Source of the DNA: an uncultured Thiocystis sp.
GTDB lineage: Bacteria; Pseudomonadota; Gammaproteobacteria; Chromatiales; Chromatiaceae
Length of the DNA stretch: 43,788 bases
Direction: 5' to 3'
NCBI RefSeq assembly: GCF_903866365.1
Contig: NZ_CAIPNF010000058.1
Coordinates: 1 to 43,788 of the forward strand
Position numbers and translations under genes: made by a program. This document shows positions 8,825 to 16,764 of the stretch, piece by piece. Every line of letters begins with the position of its first letter. The stretch's first letter is position 1. Under the pieces are notes generated by a model that saw nothing but the letters and a program-made list of their open reading frames with translations, did no database searches and was not told the origin of the DNA.

Positions 8825-9571
8825 ATGTCCGACCCCATCAATCTCAAGCTCGCGGTCCTGATCGACGCCGACAACGCCCAGGCGAGCATCGTCGAGGGGC
8901 TGCTGGCCGAAATCGCCAAGTACGGCACCGCCCATGTCAAGCGCATCTATGGTGACTGGACCCTGCCCAATCTGGGTTCCTGGAAAGACACGCTGCTGCG
9001 CCATTCGATTCAGCCCATGCAGCAGTTCCGCTATACCAAGGGCAAGAACGCAACCGATGGGGCCATGATGATCGACGCCATGGACCTGCTCTACTCGCGC
9101 AATTTCGACGGCTTCTGCATCGTCTCCAGCGACAGCGACTTCACCCGGCTGGCCTCGCGGCTGCGCGAGTCCGGCATGACGGTCTACGGCTTTGGCGAGC
9201 AGAAGACCCCCGAGCCCTTCGTCGCCGCCTGCGACAAGTTCGTCTACACCGAGGTGCTGCGCGAGGACGCCGGCGGCGACGCCACCACCCGCAAGAGCGG
9301 CAAGGAACTCAAGCGCGATCCCAAGCTCGTCACCCTGCTGCGCAACGCGGTCGACAGCGCCGCCGACGATACCGGCTGGGCCGGGCTCGGCATGGTTGGC
9401 ACGGCCATCGCCAAGCGCAGCCCGGAGTTCGATTCACGCAATTACGGGTACGCCAAGTTGAGCGGGCTGCTCAAGGCGGTGCAACTGTTCGATCTGGAGG
9501 AGCGCCCGGTCGGGCGGGGACCGAACAAGGCGCTCTATGTGCGGGATCAAAAGACGGCGGCCAGCGCCTGA
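8825..9571 (+). CDS. NYN-domain ribonuclease-like protein with C-terminal LOTUS (OST-HTH) domain
   Basis: A 248-residue cytosolic protein. Residues about 8-150 form a PIN-like NYN domain: LAVLIDADNA with the first acidic residues, TDGAMMIDAMDLLY and IVSSDSDFTRLASRLRE. These supply the conserved aspartates expected of a metal-dependent RNase. Residues about 165-240 form a LOTUS/OST-HTH winged helix (PKLVTLLRNAV, WAGLGMVG, YGYAKLSGLLKAV). This architecture occurs in bacterial proteins thought to cut or bind RNA, with LOTUS giving RNA or partner binding. A strong AGGAGGG site lies upstream. It follows the DUF2058 gene by 12 bp. The substrate cannot be read from the sequence. Confidence 0.93.
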   Translation: MSDPINLKLAVLIDADNAQASIVEGLLAEIAKYGTAHVKRIYGDWTLPNLGSWKDTLLRHSIQPMQQFRYTKGKNATDGAMMIDAMDLLYSRNFDGFCIVSSDSDFTRLASRLRESGMTVYGFGEQKTPEPFVAACDKFVYTEVLREDAGGDATTRKSGKELKRDPKLVTLLRNAVDSAADDTGWAGLGMVGTAIAKRSPEFDSRNYGYAKLSGLLKAVQLFDLEERPVGRGPNKALYVRDQKTAASA

Positions 9572-9655
9572 GTTGGAGCGAGGGCGTCCCGCCTTCGTTG
9601 GGTGCGCGATGCCACGCAACATCCGGTCGAGTCGGTTTTTTATGAGCGGTGAACG

Positions 9656-10432
9656 ATGGAACTGATCGACACCCACTGTCATCTGGACGTGCCCGAATTC
9701 GCCGCCGACCGCGCGGCGGTCAGGCAGCGCTGCGGGGCGGCGGGTCTGGTGGGGATCGTCATTCCGGCGATTGATGCCGATGGCTGGCCGGATTTGCTCG
9801 CACTGTGCGCCGACGGATCGGCGGTCGGCCCGGCGCTCTATCCGGCCCTGGGGCTGCATCCGGTCTATCTGGACCGGCATCGCGAGACGGACATCGCCGC
9901 CCTGGAACGGATGGTCTCCGATCGCAAGCTGGTGGCGATCGGCGAAATCGGGCTCGATTATTTTGTCCGCGAGCTGGATCCGGCACGCCAGCAGGCCTTG
10001 TTCGAGGCCCAGTTGGAGATCGCCCGGAGCACGGGTCTGCCGGTGCTGCTGCATGTCCGCAAGGCCCACGACGAGGTGCTGACCACCTTGCGCCGTCTCC
10101 CGGTGGTCGGCGGGATCGCCCATGCCTTCAACGGCAGTCTGCCACAGGCCCAACAGTATCGGGATCTGGGGTTCAAACTCGGTTTCGGCGGCATGCTGAC
10201 CTTCGCGCGTTCCACCAAACTCGGGCGTCTGGCCGCCCAGATCCCGCTGGAATCCATCGTGCTGGAGACGGACGCGCCCGACCTGACGGTCGCCGCGCAT
10301 CGGGGCGAACGTAACAGCCCGGAATATCTGCCGGACGTGCTCGCGGCGCTCGCCCGCGTCCGCGACGCCGACCCCGGCGAACTGGCGGCCTTCACCACGG
10401 CCAATGCCCGCGCGGTGCTGGCTCTTCCATGA
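9656..10432 (+). CDS. yjjV: TatD-family metal-dependent deoxyribonuclease (YjjV-like)
   Basis: A 258-residue TIM-barrel metallohydrolase. Metal ligands are visible in the HxH of DTHCHLD (residues 5-11), VAIGEIGLDYF near residue 95, LLHVRKAHDE near residue 130, HAFNGS near residue 154 and LETDAPDL near residue 203. The LETDAPDL context followed by NSPEYLP resembles the E. coli YjjV subgroup more than TatD or YcfH, though paralogue assignment by eye is tentative. TatD enzymes remove nucleotides from DNA 3' ends and may act in repair. The last four bases overlap the tcdA start (ATGA), so the two genes are translationally coupled. It lies 84 bp after the NYN gene. Confidence 0.93.
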   Translation: MELIDTHCHLDVPEFAADRAAVRQRCGAAGLVGIVIPAIDADGWPDLLALCADGSAVGPALYPALGLHPVYLDRHRETDIAALERMVSDRKLVAIGEIGLDYFVRELDPARQQALFEAQLEIARSTGLPVLLHVRKAHDEVLTTLRRLPVVGGIAHAFNGSLPQAQQYRDLGFKLGFGGMLTFARSTKLGRLAAQIPLESIVLETDAPDLTVAAHRGERNSPEYLPDVLAALARVRDADPGELAAFTTANARAVLALP

Positions 10433-11163
10433 ATCCCGAATTGCCCGCCGACGCGCCTCTCTGGGAGCGCACCCGCATCCTGGTCGGCGACGACGGAGTG
10501 GCGCGTCTGCGCGCGAGTCATGTGCTGCTCGCCGGGCTGGGTGGGGTCGGTTCCTTCGCCGCCGAGGCGCTGGCGCGCGCGGGCGTCGGGGCGCTGACGC
10601 TCGCCGATCATGATCGGGTGTCGCCCTCGAACCTGAACCGTCAACTGGTTGCCCTGACATCCACGGTCGGACGGCGCAAAACCGAGGTCATGGCCGAGCG
10701 GATCGCCGACATCAATCCGGTCTGTCGGCTGACCCTGATCGAGGACTTCCTGCCGGCGGAGGGGATGGAGTCGCTCCTGACCGGCGGGTTCGATCAGGTG
10801 GCCGATGCCATCGACAGCCTCAACAGCAAGCTCGCGCTGATCGAAACCGCCGTGCGTCTGGGCGTTCCCATCGTCAGCAGCATGGGCGCCGGCGGGCGTC
10901 TCGATCCGACTCGGGTCCAGGTTGGCGACCTGATGGATACCCAGGTCTGTCCGCTGGCGCGCGAGGTTCGCAGCCGTCTGCGCCGGCGCGGCATCGGACG
11001 CGGCGTCACCGTGATCTGGTCCGACGAGTCTCCCAGGCCAGCCTTATCCCCCGAAGCAACCGATCGCGGCCGGCCACGCGCGGTCAATGGCTCGTTGAGC
11101 TATCTGCCCTCGCTGTTCGGGCTCATGCTGGCGGGGGTCGTGGTGCGTCGTCTGCTGGCGTGA
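10429..11163 (+). CDS. tcdA: tRNA threonylcarbamoyladenosine dehydratase TcdA (CsdL/YgdL)
   Basis: A 244-residue E1-like enzyme that uses ATP to cyclise t6A to ct6A at position 37 of ANN-decoding tRNAs. The nucleotide-binding glycine motif LLAGLGGVGSFAAEAL lies near residue 30. It is followed by LADHDRVSPSNLNRQL near residue 62, DAIDSLNSKLALI near residue 125 and MGAGGRLDPTRVQVGDL near residue 150, all typical of the TcdA branch of the ThiF/MoeB superfamily. The terminal hydrophobic segment (FGLMLAGVVVRRLL) is also usual in the family. It overlaps the TatD-family gene by 4 bp and ends a four-gene plus-strand run of nucleic-acid proteins. Confidence 0.95.
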   Translation: MNPELPADAPLWERTRILVGDDGVARLRASHVLLAGLGGVGSFAAEALARAGVGALTLADHDRVSPSNLNRQLVALTSTVGRRKTEVMAERIADINPVCRLTLIEDFLPAEGMESLLTGGFDQVADAIDSLNSKLALIETAVRLGVPIVSSMGAGGRLDPTRVQVGDLMDTQVCPLAREVRSRLRRRGIGRGVTVIWSDESPRPALSPEATDRGRPRAVNGSLSYLPSLFGLMLAGVVVRRLLA

Positions 11164-11284
11164 CCTGTCGTTGGCGTTCCGTGGGCGTTCAAGGGGCCGT
11201 GATCGGCCTTGGGGGCGATAGGTTTCGTGACTCGCGAACGTCCGTGAACAGGAATCAGCGTCGAGACACGGCAATGGCTTGTCC

Positions 11285-13783
11285 CTACATGGGCGAATTA
11301 TGTCCAACCATCGCCGGAAACCCTGCCTGCGCTCGTCCCCGCATCCACCCCGGCAGATCCGCCGGCGGCATCGGTCGAGCATAGAAATAGCCCTGACCGA
11401 AACGGCAGCCCTCGGCGAGGAGTAAAGCCCCCTGGTCCTGAGTTTCGATGCCCTCCGCCAGTACCTCCAGTCCGAGCGTGGCCCCCAGGGTGATGATGGC
11501 GCGCACGATGTCAAGATCGCGCCGGCTGGTGCCGATGTCGCGCACGAAGGAACGATCGATCTTGAGCTGGTCCACCGGGAGTTGTTTCAGCCGCGATAGC
11601 GACGAATAGCCGGTGCCGAAGTCGTCGATGGCGAGACTGATCCCGTCGGCCTTAAGTCGCTCCAACTCCTCGATGATCTGGCTGGCGCCGCGTTCCATGG
11701 CGACGCCCTCGGTGATTTCCAACCCCAGATACCCGGCGGGCAGGCCGGTCTCGGCGAGAATCCGTTGCGTGACGCGGTGCAGGTCGCCGCGATGGATTTG
11801 CGAGTGGGCGATGTTGACATAGACCCGCCCAAACGCGATGCCCGCATCGAGCCACTGCCGCGCCTGCGTGCAGGCGCTGTACAGCGCCCATTCGCCGATG
11901 GCGGCGAGACTGCCGCCTTCTTCGGCAATCTCGATAAAATGCCCCGGCAGCAGGAATCCCAACTCGGGATGTTCCCAGCGGATCAGGGCTTCAAGCCCGA
12001 TCATCTCCCCGGTGTCGAGCCGGATCTGCGGCTGATAGTGCAGCCGTAACTCGCCGCCCTGGACCGCGCGGCGCAGACCGTTCTCCAGCATGGCGCGGTG
12101 CTGCACCACCTTGGTTAGTTCGTTGCTATAGAAGGCGTAGCCATTGCCGCCGGCCTTCTTGGCCTGGCGCAGTGCGAAGCCGGCGTTGCTCAGCAGGGTG
12201 GCGCTGTTCTCCCCGTCGCGCGGATAGAGCGCGACCCCGATGCTGGCGGTGATGAAAAGATCGCGTTCGCCGATCGGGAAGGGCTGGGCGATGGCGCGCA
12301 GCAGCGTCTCGGCGACCCGCCCCGCGCCCGCGTCGTCGCGAACGTTTTCGAGGATGAGGGTTAATTCGTCGCCGCCGAAACGGGCGACGGTGTCGTCGCG
12401 GCGCACCCGCTCGCGCAGGCGCTCCGCCACGGCGCGCAGCAGCCGGTCCCCGCCAGGATGGCCCAGGCTGTCGTTGATGCCCTTGAAACGATCGAGATTC
12501 ACGAAGAGCACCGCCAGTTGGTCGCGATCGCGCGCGGCGCGTCGGATCGCATGCTCCAGGCGCGAACCGAACAGCAGCCGGTTGGGCAGGCCGGTGAGCG
12601 CGTCGTGGTGCGTGAGAAAATCCAGCCGGTCCTGCGTATGCTTGGCCTGACTGAGATCGGAAAAGACCCCGATATAATGGGTGGTCTGCCCCTGTTCGTT
12701 CGCGACCTGGGTGATCTGGAGCAGAATCGGATGAAGGCTGCGATCCCTGAAACGGATCGAAATCTCGCCCCGCCACTGGCCGGTCTCGGTCAACGAGCGG
12801 CGGATGGCCTGGAAAAAGGCCGGACGGTGGCGTCCCGATTTGAAGCGCGACAGTGACTGGCCGACGAGCGCCTCGCGTGGATAACCGGTCAGTTCCAGGC
12901 AGGCGCGATTGACTTCGAGAATGCGCGAGCGGGCGTCGGTCAGATAGATCCCCTCGGCGGTGCTGTCGAAGACCGTGGCGGTGAGACGCAGGCGTTCCTC
13001 GGCGGCGCGGATGTCGCTCAGATCCAGATCGACGCAGAACATCTCCTTGCGGCCCGCGCTGTTGCACTGCATCACATGGCTGGAGAAGACGGTCACGGGC
13101 GAGCCGTTCTTGCGTCGTAGCGTCAACTCGCCCGCTGGAATCGGAAGATCCCGCTCCAGCCAGTCCATGACGGCGGCAACCACGACCTCGCGCATCGGCT
13201 CCGGGATGATCAGATCCTCAAGGCGTCGTCCCATGGCCTCTTCCCGACGGTAGCCATAAATGCGTTCGTTGGCGTCGTTCCAGAAAGTGACGCGGCGCTC
13301 CTCGTCATACCCCTGCACCGAGATCGCGGGCAGTTGCTCCAGAATGCCGCGAAAACGCGCCTCGCTCTCGCGCAGCGCGGTCTCCGCCCGCAGACGCTCG
13401 CCAGGGTCGTTCAGCGCGATCAGCAACAGCTCGGTCTGCTCGATCGCCAACCGGCGCGCACGGATCTCCAGCGGGTTGCCGTTGGGCGCCGTGGCGAGGC
13501 AGACCCGCTCCCCGGCATGCTCGCGCCCTGTCTCGTGCAGGGATCGCAAGGACCAGTCCGCGGGCCAGAGGGGCAGGGATGTGACCGGCTCGCCGAGCAA
13601 GCGGTCCTCGCCGGTGGCAAGCAAGGCGCAAGCGGCGACATTGGCCAGGAGAATCCGACCGTCGCGGGCGTCCGCCGCGAGCAGTCCCTCGCGACTCGCG
13701 TCCAGCAGGCCGCGCAAGAGCCGAGAGCGTGCGTCGAGCGTTGCGAAAGTCGTGACATCCATCCTGATCCGAGACTGCTTCAT
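11285..13783 (-). CDS. PAS-PAS-PAS-GGDEF-EAL protein, probable c-di-GMP phosphodiesterase
   Basis: An 832-residue cytosolic signalling protein. PAS-like modules occupy about residues 22-130, 140-260 and 264-385, followed by GGDEF (about 388-555) and EAL (about 560-815). The EAL domain looks active: EAL at 598-600, VNIAHSQ near 656, LEITEG near 688, DDFGTG at 720-725, LKIDRSF near 740 and AEGIET near 776. The GGDEF domain is altered. The signature reads GGDEL at 470-474, and the usual D-x-D of the metal site reads VNLDRFK, with Asn at 429. An RxxD inhibitory-site motif (RRDD) remains 5 residues before the signature. AAAGGA lies 8 bases before the ATG. No transmembrane segment is seen, so input is probably cytosolic (redox, gas or ligand). 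Net c-di-GMP breakdown is my inference. Confidence 0.93.
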   Translation of the reverse strand: MKQSRIRMDVTTFATLDARSRLLRGLLDASREGLLAADARDGRILLANVAACALLATGEDRLLGEPVTSLPLWPADWSLRSLHETGREHAGERVCLATAPNGNPLEIRARRLAIEQTELLLIALNDPGERLRAETALRESEARFRGILEQLPAISVQGYDEERRVTFWNDANERIYGYRREEAMGRRLEDLIIPEPMREVVVAAVMDWLERDLPIPAGELTLRRKNGSPVTVFSSHVMQCNSAGRKEMFCVDLDLSDIRAAEERLRLTATVFDSTAEGIYLTDARSRILEVNRACLELTGYPREALVGQSLSRFKSGRHRPAFFQAIRRSLTETGQWRGEISIRFRDRSLHPILLQITQVANEQGQTTHYIGVFSDLSQAKHTQDRLDFLTHHDALTGLPNRLLFGSRLEHAIRRAARDRDQLAVLFVNLDRFKGINDSLGHPGGDRLLRAVAERLRERVRRDDTVARFGGDELTLILENVRDDAGAGRVAETLLRAIAQPFPIGERDLFITASIGVALYPRDGENSATLLSNAGFALRQAKKAGGNGYAFYSNELTKVVQHRAMLENGLRRAVQGGELRLHYQPQIRLDTGEMIGLEALIRWEHPELGFLLPGHFIEIAEEGGSLAAIGEWALYSACTQARQWLDAGIAFGRVYVNIAHSQIHRGDLHRVTQRILAETGLPAGYLGLEITEGVAMERGASQIIEELERLKADGISLAIDDFGTGYSSLSRLKQLPVDQLKIDRSFVRDIGTSRRDLDIVRAIITLGATLGLEVLAEGIETQDQGALLLAEGCRFGQGYFYARPMPPADLPGWMRGRAQAGFPAMVGHNSPM

Positions 13784-13870
13784 CGCTGCGATCCTTTAGG
13801 CTGCGTGGACGGTCATGCGCCGTTTTTCTGGCTCTCTGGCTCCCAGGCTCAGGCGCGCGAGCCAGGGTAT

Positions 13871-13944
13871 CGACGCTCCAGCGTCGCGTCTGGAATCGGG
13901 CCGCTGGAGTGGCCAGAGGGCATTCCCGCGCGGGAGCGCGGGAA
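13871..13944. repeat. REP-like palindromic intergenic element
   Basis: Two short perfect inverted repeats lie between photolyase and the PAS-GGDEF-EAL gene. One is CGACGC/GCGTCG around a TCCA loop (13871-13886). The other is TTCCCGCG/CGCGGGAA around a 6-base loop (13923-13944), flanked by GGCA and CGAGAG. The second resembles the GCATTCCC...GGGAACGAG repeats scattered through many gammaproteobacterial genomes. Both flanking genes point leftwards, so it could stabilise or end the photolyase transcript. The 199-bp gap holds no gene. Confidence 0.6.
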
Positions 13945-13997
13945 CGAGAGAGAAGACCGGGGACGTCTGTGTCTCCTCGATGGCTGAACGGTAGAGA

Positions 13998-15458
13998 CTA
14001 ACGGTGTTGCTTGATCATGCCCCAGGCGGCGAGCGCCTCCTGGCGGGAGGTCGCAAGGTCCACGATGGGTAGAGGATAGTGACTTCCCAGCCGGATGTCA
14101 GCCGCCGTCAGGATGGGCGGCGGCGCTGTCCAGGGCTGATGGATGTATTGGTTCGGGAGGCGCGCCAGCTCCGGGCACCAGCGGCGGACATAGCCGCCAT
14201 CCGGATCGAAGCGTTCGCCCTGACGCACCGGGTTGAAGACGCGGAAATAGGGCGCGGCGTCGGCGCCGCAACCGGCGGTCCACTGCCAGCCCTGCGTGTT
14301 ACTCGCCAGATCGGCGTCCACCAGCGTGTCCCAGAACCAGCGCGCGCCCGCCTGCCAGGGGAGCCGCAGATTCTTGGTCAGGAGGGAGGCGACGACCATC
14401 CGCACCCGATTATGCATCCAGCCCGTGTGCCAGAGTTCACGCATCCCGGCATCGACCAGCGGGATGCCAGTCTGGCCACGCTGCCAGGCGTCGAGCCGTT
14501 CGGCCACGCCGTCGGTGCGCCAGGGAAAGTCGGCGAAGCGCGGGTCCAGCGATTCGGCGGGTGTTCGGGGGAAATGGTAGAGCAGGTGATAGGAGAATTC
14601 GCGCCAGCCGAGTTCGCGCACGAAGGGTTCGGCGGGGCCGGCAGTGGGGTCGCCGAAACGCTCGACGATCATGGCCAGCAGACGGCGGGGGCCGATCTCG
14701 CCGACGTGCAGATGCGGGGAAAGTCGGGAGGTTCCGGGTGCGTCGGGCCGGTCGCGCGCCGCGCCGTAGTCCGCGATTCGGGTATCGAGAAAGGCCCTGG
14801 CGCGCGCCAGCGCGGCGGACTCGCCGGGCGTCCAGGTCGCGCGCAGGCCTCGATCCCAGGGGATCGTCGGCAAGAGGCCCAGATCCTCCACCGACAGACC
14901 GCCAACCGGAGCGGCTCCGGCTGCAAGCGAATCTGGGGCCGCCTCGGGTCGGATACCGGACAGTTCCCGGACGCAGGCGCGCCAGAAGGCGCTGAAGACC
15001 CGATAGGGCTGGCCGGTCTTGCCAGCCGAACGGGTTTGCGATGCGATGTCCCAGGGCTCGAAAAGCAGGGTCGAGCGATGGCTCTCGCAACGCAGACCGT
15101 CGGAGCGCAGCGCCTGTTTGATGCGGGTATCGCGTTCGCGCGTCACCGGATCATAGAGACGGTTCCAGGACACCTGTGTCGCGCCGGTGGCCGCGACGAT
15201 GCGCCGCAGTTCGGTCAGGCTGTCCCCGCGCGCGATCCAGAGACGGCTGCCGAAGCGTTGCAGCGATTCATCGAGCGCGAGCAGACTGCCATGCAGCCAC
15301 CAGCGGCTGGCCGCGCCCGGCGTGAAGGGCGCTTCCTCGTCGGGCGCGTGGATGTAGACCGGCACGATCCGCGCGCCCGTCTTCAGAGCATGAGTCAGTG
15401 CCCGGTTGTCGTCGAGACGCAGATCGCGGCGGAACCAGAGGAGGGTGGTTTGAGGCAT
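13998..15458 (-). CDS. phrB: Deoxyribodipyrimidine photo-lyase (class I CPD photolyase)
   Basis: A 486-residue flavoprotein that repairs cyclobutane pyrimidine dimers with blue light. The N-terminal antenna-binding domain begins TTLLWFRRDLRLDDNRAL. The C-terminal FAD domain shows TSRLSPHLHVGEI (residues 243-255), RELGWREFSYHLL near 283, GIPLVDAGMRELWHTGWMHN near 330, and WDTLVDADLASN followed by GWQWTAGCGADAAPYFRVFNP near 380. The tryptophans of the electron-transfer chain are therefore present, and the length is typical. The start is fixed by the first beta strand. It is transcribed toward the PAS-GGDEF-EAL gene but separated from it by the REP-like element. Light-driven repair suits a phototroph, but the gene is widespread. 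Confidence 0.95.
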   Translation of the reverse strand: MPQTTLLWFRRDLRLDDNRALTHALKTGARIVPVYIHAPDEEAPFTPGAASRWWLHGSLLALDESLQRFGSRLWIARGDSLTELRRIVAATGATQVSWNRLYDPVTRERDTRIKQALRSDGLRCESHRSTLLFEPWDIASQTRSAGKTGQPYRVFSAFWRACVRELSGIRPEAAPDSLAAGAAPVGGLSVEDLGLLPTIPWDRGLRATWTPGESAALARARAFLDTRIADYGAARDRPDAPGTSRLSPHLHVGEIGPRRLLAMIVERFGDPTAGPAEPFVRELGWREFSYHLLYHFPRTPAESLDPRFADFPWRTDGVAERLDAWQRGQTGIPLVDAGMRELWHTGWMHNRVRMVVASLLTKNLRLPWQAGARWFWDTLVDADLASNTQGWQWTAGCGADAAPYFRVFNPVRQGERFDPDGGYVRRWCPELARLPNQYIHQPWTAPPPILTAADIRLGSHYPLPIVDLATSRQEALAAWGMIKQHR

Positions 15459-15634
15459 GCAGGCTCTGAAGAGTCGAAGGATTTCCCATTCGACCAGAGT
15501 TTATCGAAGACGAATGGGAAATCCGAAGTATCCAAGCGTGAATCCGTCGACGGTTCCACCCTGCGTCGGCGCTGTTCTTGCCTCGGTCCGCTCAGTGCGA
15601 GCGGCTCGGCACGAAAATCGAACAGGACCGTCGC

Positions 15635-16411
15635 TCAACCCAGACCCAAAATGTTGAACCCGGTGTCCACGTACATGATGTCCCCGGTAATCCCGCTCGC
15701 CAGATCCGAGCACAGAAAAGCGGCGGCGTTACCCACTTCCTCGGTGGTCACGGTGCGTCTCAGCGGGGTGTGTTTCTCGACTTGATTGAGCATCGCGCGA
15801 AAGTGCGAGATGCCGGCCGCGGCCAGCGTATAGACCGGGCCCGCCGAAATGGCGTTGACGCGGGTTCCCTTGGGCCCGAGCGAGGCGGCCAGATAGCGGA
15901 CATTGGCCTCCAGACTGGCCTTGGCGAGTCCCATCACGTTGTAATACGGCACGGCCCGCACGGCACCGAGAAAGGTCATGGTGAGCAACGCGCCGTTGCG
16001 CCCCTCCATCAAGTGTCGGCTGGCTTTGGCCAGGGCGGCGAAGCTGTAGGAAGAGATCTCGTGGGCGGTGATGAAACCGTCCCGCGTCAGCGCGTCCACA
16101 TAGTCGCCTTCCAACTCGTGCTTGGGGGCATAGGCAATGGAATGGACGATGGCGTCCAGTCCGTCCCAGCGTTCCTCCAACTCCGCGAAGCAGTGGGCAA
16201 TCTGCCGATCGGTGCTCACGTCGAGCGGGAGGGCGATGTCAGAGCCCAGTTGAGCGGCAAAGTCCGTGACACGGGACTTGAGCTTGTCGTTTTGGTAGGT
16301 CAGGGCGATTTGAGCGCCTTCGCGGCGCATGGCCTCGGCGCAACCCCAGGCAATGGAGCGATTGCTCGCCACGCCGGTAATCAGGATGCGTTTGTCTTGA
16401 AGAAACCCCAT
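15635..16411 (-). CDS. fabI: Enoyl-[acyl-carrier-protein] reductase I (FabI)
   Basis: A 258-residue SDR-superfamily enzyme that uses NADH to reduce enoyl-ACP in the last step of fatty-acid elongation. The start at 16411 ([20 protein letters not shown]) has CCGGAG upstream and fits FabI; a longer frame to 16516 is an artefact. Catalytic Tyr157 and Lys164 lie in [15 protein letters not shown], followed by [18 protein letters not shown] near 185. The position of E. coli Tyr146, ten residues before the catalytic Tyr, is Phe147 here (TMTFLGAV), as in mycobacterial InhA. A C-terminal [16 protein letters not shown] is conserved. It is divergent from the NfnAB-like gene, with about 350 bp between them. 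Confidence 0.95.
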   Translation of the reverse strand: MGFLQDKRILITGVASNRSIAWGCAEAMRREGAQIALTYQNDKLKSRVTDFAAQLGSDIALPLDVSTDRQIAHCFAELEERWDGLDAIVHSIAYAPKHELEGDYVDALTRDGFITAHEISSYSFAALAKASRHLMEGRNGALLTMTFLGAVRAVPYYNVMGLAKASLEANVRYLAASLGPKGTRVNAISAGPVYTLAAAGISHFRAMLNQVEKHTPLRRTVTTEEVGNAAAFLCSDLASGITGDIMYVDTGFNILGLG

Positions 16412-16619
16412 GGGCGTCAATTCTCCGGTTCGTCGGGCGGCGCGGGCGCCGCCGGGATTTGCTGCTTTCGATGCCATGGGCGCCGTGCGATCATAGCGCC
16501 CCAGGTTGGTTCGCAAGACTACAGAAACTCGACAATTCGTGAAAGGGCGATCGGACTCGGCGGCGATGCCAAGCCCTACCTCAATTTTGCGTTTAACGAT
16601 TTACGGAAGGAGCGAAAGA

Positions 16620-16715
16620 ATGACTGACCTCGCCGCGCTCTACCAGACACGATCCGCTGATCGCATGGGGCTTTTGACAATCAGCGATGTGGGCGACTGC
16701 CGTTTAACCTTGTAG
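16620..16715 (+). CDS. Possible 31-residue leader peptide or small protein
   Basis: A short frame, MTDLAALYQTRSADRM onward, stops at 16715. It is preceded by an excellent GGAAGGAGCG ribosome-binding site about 6-10 bases before the ATG, the best such site in this intergenic gap. It lies 49 bp upstream of the NfnAB-like gene, on the same strand. No signal peptide, membrane helix or run of regulatory codons is evident. It could be a leader, a real microprotein, or chance. I see no other gene in the 16412-16764 gap. Confidence 0.3.
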   Translation: MTDLAALYQTRSADRMGLLTISDVGDCRLTL

Positions 16716-16764
16716 ATTGAACGCTGGTATACGTCCCCGGATCCCATGCCAAGGCTGCTGAGTC

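Noticed and set aside
14079-15785. 568-codon plus-strand frame across photolyase and the end of fabI
   Set aside because: It covers two genes whose minus-strand products are unmistakable.
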